Source of the DNA: CAYNST01 sp964434105
GTDB taxonomy: Bacteria > Pseudomonadota > Gammaproteobacteria > Pseudomonadales > Cellvibrionaceae
Assembly: GCA_964434105.1 (NCBI GenBank)
Contig: CAYSTJ010000002.1
Span: 81,677 to 145,676, forward strand
Reading direction: 5' to 3'
DNA: 64,000 nt
A program made the translations under genes and the position numbers. Of this stretch, positions 62,011-64,000 are shown one piece after another. The notes under the pieces are model-generated. The model saw nothing but the letters and a program-made list of their open reading frames with translations. It was not told the origin of the DNA and made no database searches. Every line of letters begins with the position of its first letter. The first letter of the stretch is position 1.

Positions 62011-62366
62011 GTAACTGTTTGGTCATGTTGGTTCATGTCACAACTGTTCAGATTGCGTCCAGATTTGTTCAGCGCATGGCGAAAAATGTGAGTTTACTGA
62101 TGTAAATGACCATTTTTTAACGCAGTTAAGGGCAAATCGGGGCGGGCTGCATCGTTGCTTCCGATTGTGTCAGCATTTATTCAAGGCATGTCGAAAACGT
62201 GTGCCTTCTGACGGTGTGCCTCCTGTGCTTTGTCTTCAGGGGAGCTGGTCCGGTGTTCAAACCTGCACCCGACAGGTTTGTGACCATTTTTATTATTGTG
62301 ACCGGTATGTGTCGGCCCAGGCATTGGCAGGTATAGGCACAATCGGGGTGTGAGCTGAATCGTTAC
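62011..62366 (-). repeat. GTAAC-ended interspersed element, enlarged copy between tgt and secD (356 bp)
   Basis: It begins GTAACTGTTTGGTCATG and ends GTGAGCTGAATCGTTAC. It contains two successive element-like segments: one with TTGTTCAG and GTGAGTTTAC followed by TTTTTTAACGC, and a second with GTTCAAACCTGCACCCGACA and TTTGTGACC. Flanking 8-mers aataacgg / aataatga agree at six of eight positions. This suggests a nested or tandem insertion. It occupies the spot where yajC would usually lie. The remaining bases of 61913-62414 show no gene. Confidence 0.75.
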
Positions 62367-62414
62367 AATAATGAAATTAATAATTAATAGTGCAATTAAT
62401 AACTGGAATATCCC

Positions 62415-64000
62415 ATGAATCGATTTCCCCTATGGAAATACCTGTTGCTGATCATTGTTGTCCTGTTCGGGGGAATTTACGCATTACCCAATCTTTATGC
62501 GCCCGACCCCGCGATTCAGGTCATCAGTAATTCCCAGGAAGCGCGGGTAGATGAAGGTATGCTGTCTGTGATTACCGATGCCCTGCGCGAGCGCGGTATT
62601 GAGTACTTCGGCGAGGAGTTGACTGAGGACGGCTCCGCCTTTTTACGCTTCCGGTCGCTGGACGACCAGTTAACGGCCAAAGGTATTGCAGACGAAGCGC
62701 TGAAAGCCGCCTCGTCCGAAGCAGCCCGTTTCGTAGTGGCGCTGAACCAGGCGTCTACTACGCCGGAATGGCTCACCAGAATCGGAGCCTCGCCCATGAA
62801 CCTGGGGCTGGATCTGGCCGGTGGCGTGCATTTTCTGCTGGAGGTCGATACCCCCAAGGCACTGGCGGATCGACTGGAAGACCTCGAGCGTAACGTCCGT
62901 CGCGAAGTGCGCAACCAGCGGCTATTCGGCGTGGAAATCGAGCTGCAGGACCTGGTGCTGACCGTCACCACTGACAGTGAAGAAAGTCAGAGCAAAATGG
63001 TGGAGGTGCTGCGAGACAATGCGTCGCAACTGACGCGACGCCGGGGCAGCAGCAATGGCCGTTACTGGATTGAAGCGCAGATGTCCGAAGAAGCCATACG
63101 CGAGATAGAAGATCACGCGGTGTCCCAAAACCTGACCACCCTGCGCAATCGGGTCAACGAACTGGGTGTGAGCGAGCCACTGGTGCAGAAGCAGGGGCGC
63201 AACCGGATTGTGGTGGAACTGCCGGGTGTACAGGATACCGCGGGTGCCAAGCGTATTCTCGGCAAGACGGCCAATCTGGAATTCCGGCTGGAGGCAGACA
63301 GCTCCACGCCGGCTTCGCAACGGGAGCAGTTTGAGTTTTACAACGAAGAAGAACGTCGCCTGCGGGGCCCGGTGTTTCTGGAGCGTCAGCGCATTATTAC
63401 GGGCGAACACGTCGTCAATGCCAAGAGCGGGTTTGACCAGCAGAGCAATGGTCCCAAGATCGATATCACCCTCGATAGTGAGGGTGGCAACATGATGCAC
63501 CATGCGACGCGCCGTCAGGTGGGCCGCAATATGGGGGTGCTGTTTATCGATTATTACACTGTGACCGAAAGGGTGCGCGAGGGCGGCGAAGTCGTGGAGC
63601 GCGAGGTGAACCGGGCCGACAGGAAGATCATTAACCTGGCCACCATCCGCAGTGCCCTGGGCGTGCAGTTTCAGATCACCGGTCTCGACAGTATGCGCGA
63701 GGCGACTGACGTTGCACTGCTGTTACGGGCCGGTTCTCTGGCCGCGCCGATGCGTTTTGTGGAGGAGCGCACCATCGGCCCTTCGCTGGGTAAGGAAAAT
63801 ATCGAGCAGGGTGTTACCTCGGTGAAGCTGGGTTTGGTCCTGGTCGTGGTGTTTATGCTGGTCTGGTACAAGGTGTTCGGGCTGGCGGCCAATCTGGCGC
63901 TGACGATGAATATTTTAATATTGACGGGACTGTTGTCCCTGCTGGGTGCGACGCTGACGTTACCGGGTATTGCCGGGATTGTGTTGACCATTGGTATGGC
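62415..64000 (+). CDS. secD: Protein translocase subunit SecD (partial, C-terminus outside window)
   Basis: The open frame runs from the ATG at 62415 to the window end, about 528 residues of an expected 615 or so. SecD with SecF uses the proton gradient to help the SecYEG channel move proteins across the inner membrane. First helix KYLLLIIVVLFGGIYALPNL, the motif LGLDLAGGVHFLLEVD (about 132-147, equivalent to LGLDLRGGVHF), P1 head domain with LRNRVNELGVSEPLVQKQG and IVVELPGVQDTAGAKRILG, and the transmembrane block after IGPSLGKENIEQGVTSVKLG. It is preceded by the repeat element rather than yajC. Confidence 0.95.
   Translation, partial: MNRFPLWKYLLLIIVVLFGGIYALPNLYAPDPAIQVISNSQEARVDEGMLSVITDALRERGIEYFGEELTEDGSAFLRFRSLDDQLTAKGIADEALKAASSEAARFVVALNQASTTPEWLTRIGASPMNLGLDLAGGVHFLLEVDTPKALADRLEDLERNVRREVRNQRLFGVEIELQDLVLTVTTDSEESQSKMVEVLRDNASQLTRRRGSSNGRYWIEAQMSEEAIREIEDHAVSQNLTTLRNRVNELGVSEPLVQKQGRNRIVVELPGVQDTAGAKRILGKTANLEFRLEADSSTPASQREQFEFYNEEERRLRGPVFLERQRIITGEHVVNAKSGFDQQSNGPKIDITLDSEGGNMMHHATRRQVGRNMGVLFIDYYTVTERVREGGEVVEREVNRADRKIINLATIRSALGVQFQITGLDSMREATDVALLLRAGSLAAPMRFVEERTIGPSLGKENIEQGVTSVKLGLVLVVVFMLVWYKVFGLAANLALTMNILILTGLLSLLGATLTLPGIAGIVLTIGM

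Overview
The window comes from the chromosome of a Gram-negative gammaproteobacterium. The evidence is the gene order gltA / sdhCDAB-sucAB-lpdA-sucCD, the queA-tgt-secD cluster, an NsrR/NnrS/YtfE/quinol-NorB nitric-oxide module, Rrf2 and NtrYX-type regulators, several outer-membrane beta-barrels and lipoproteins, and strong sigma-70-like promoters. Large secreted carbohydrate-active or adhesive proteins and a sulfotransferase cluster suggest a free-living, possibly marine, polysaccharide-using lineage (Cellvibrionales-like). That placement is inference; no rRNA gene is present to settle it.

Layout. 1-5.6 kb: a partial family-2 glycosyltransferase, a small lipoprotein with repeated acidic motifs, and a two-gene signalling pair (a periplasmic-binding-protein-like/GAF-like/PAS protein and a membrane-anchored coiled-coil protein). 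5.7-12.5 kb: a proline-rich membrane protein, slyD, a cold-shock gene with its own strong promoter and long leader, a GGDEF-EAL protein, cysK and gltA. 13.1-24.6 kb: a complete block for the lower TCA cycle (succinate dehydrogenase, 2-oxoglutarate dehydrogenase E1/E2/E3, succinyl-CoA synthetase). 24.7-36.5 kb: an accessory surface/polysaccharide region on the minus strand, with an 1808-residue secreted PQQ-type dehydrogenase-like protein, a glycosyltransferase/sulfotransferase/alkaline-phosphatase-fold operon, and a lipoprotein with two discoidin-like domains and a beta-helix. 37-40.5 kb: two small outer-membrane proteins, a broken paiB-like gene and a ferredoxin-NADP reductase. 40.6-48.4 kb: sirB-like, hemN, nsrR, nnrS and DUF454, divergent from ytfE-norB; together these form an NO-sensing and NO-detoxifying module with a recognisable NsrR operator. 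48.5-59 kb: a DUF2059/PDZ protein, a DUF418 membrane protein, and a MacAB-like efflux system joined to a sigma-54 response regulator and an NtrY-type kinase. 59-64 kb: tRNA-Leu(CAA), queA, tgt and a partial secD; yajC is absent from its usual place.

The main structure not explained by genes is a family of short interspersed elements with ends GTAAC...GTTAC. Seven copies or fragments occur in 64 kb, one with a perfect 8-bp target duplication. They look like non-autonomous elements mobilised by an IS66-type transposase (inference). A second, unrelated inverted-repeat element lies inside the efflux/two-component operon, and a pair of REP-like palindromes brackets the tRNA-Leu/queA segment. No CRISPR array, prophage, transposase gene or rRNA operon was seen.
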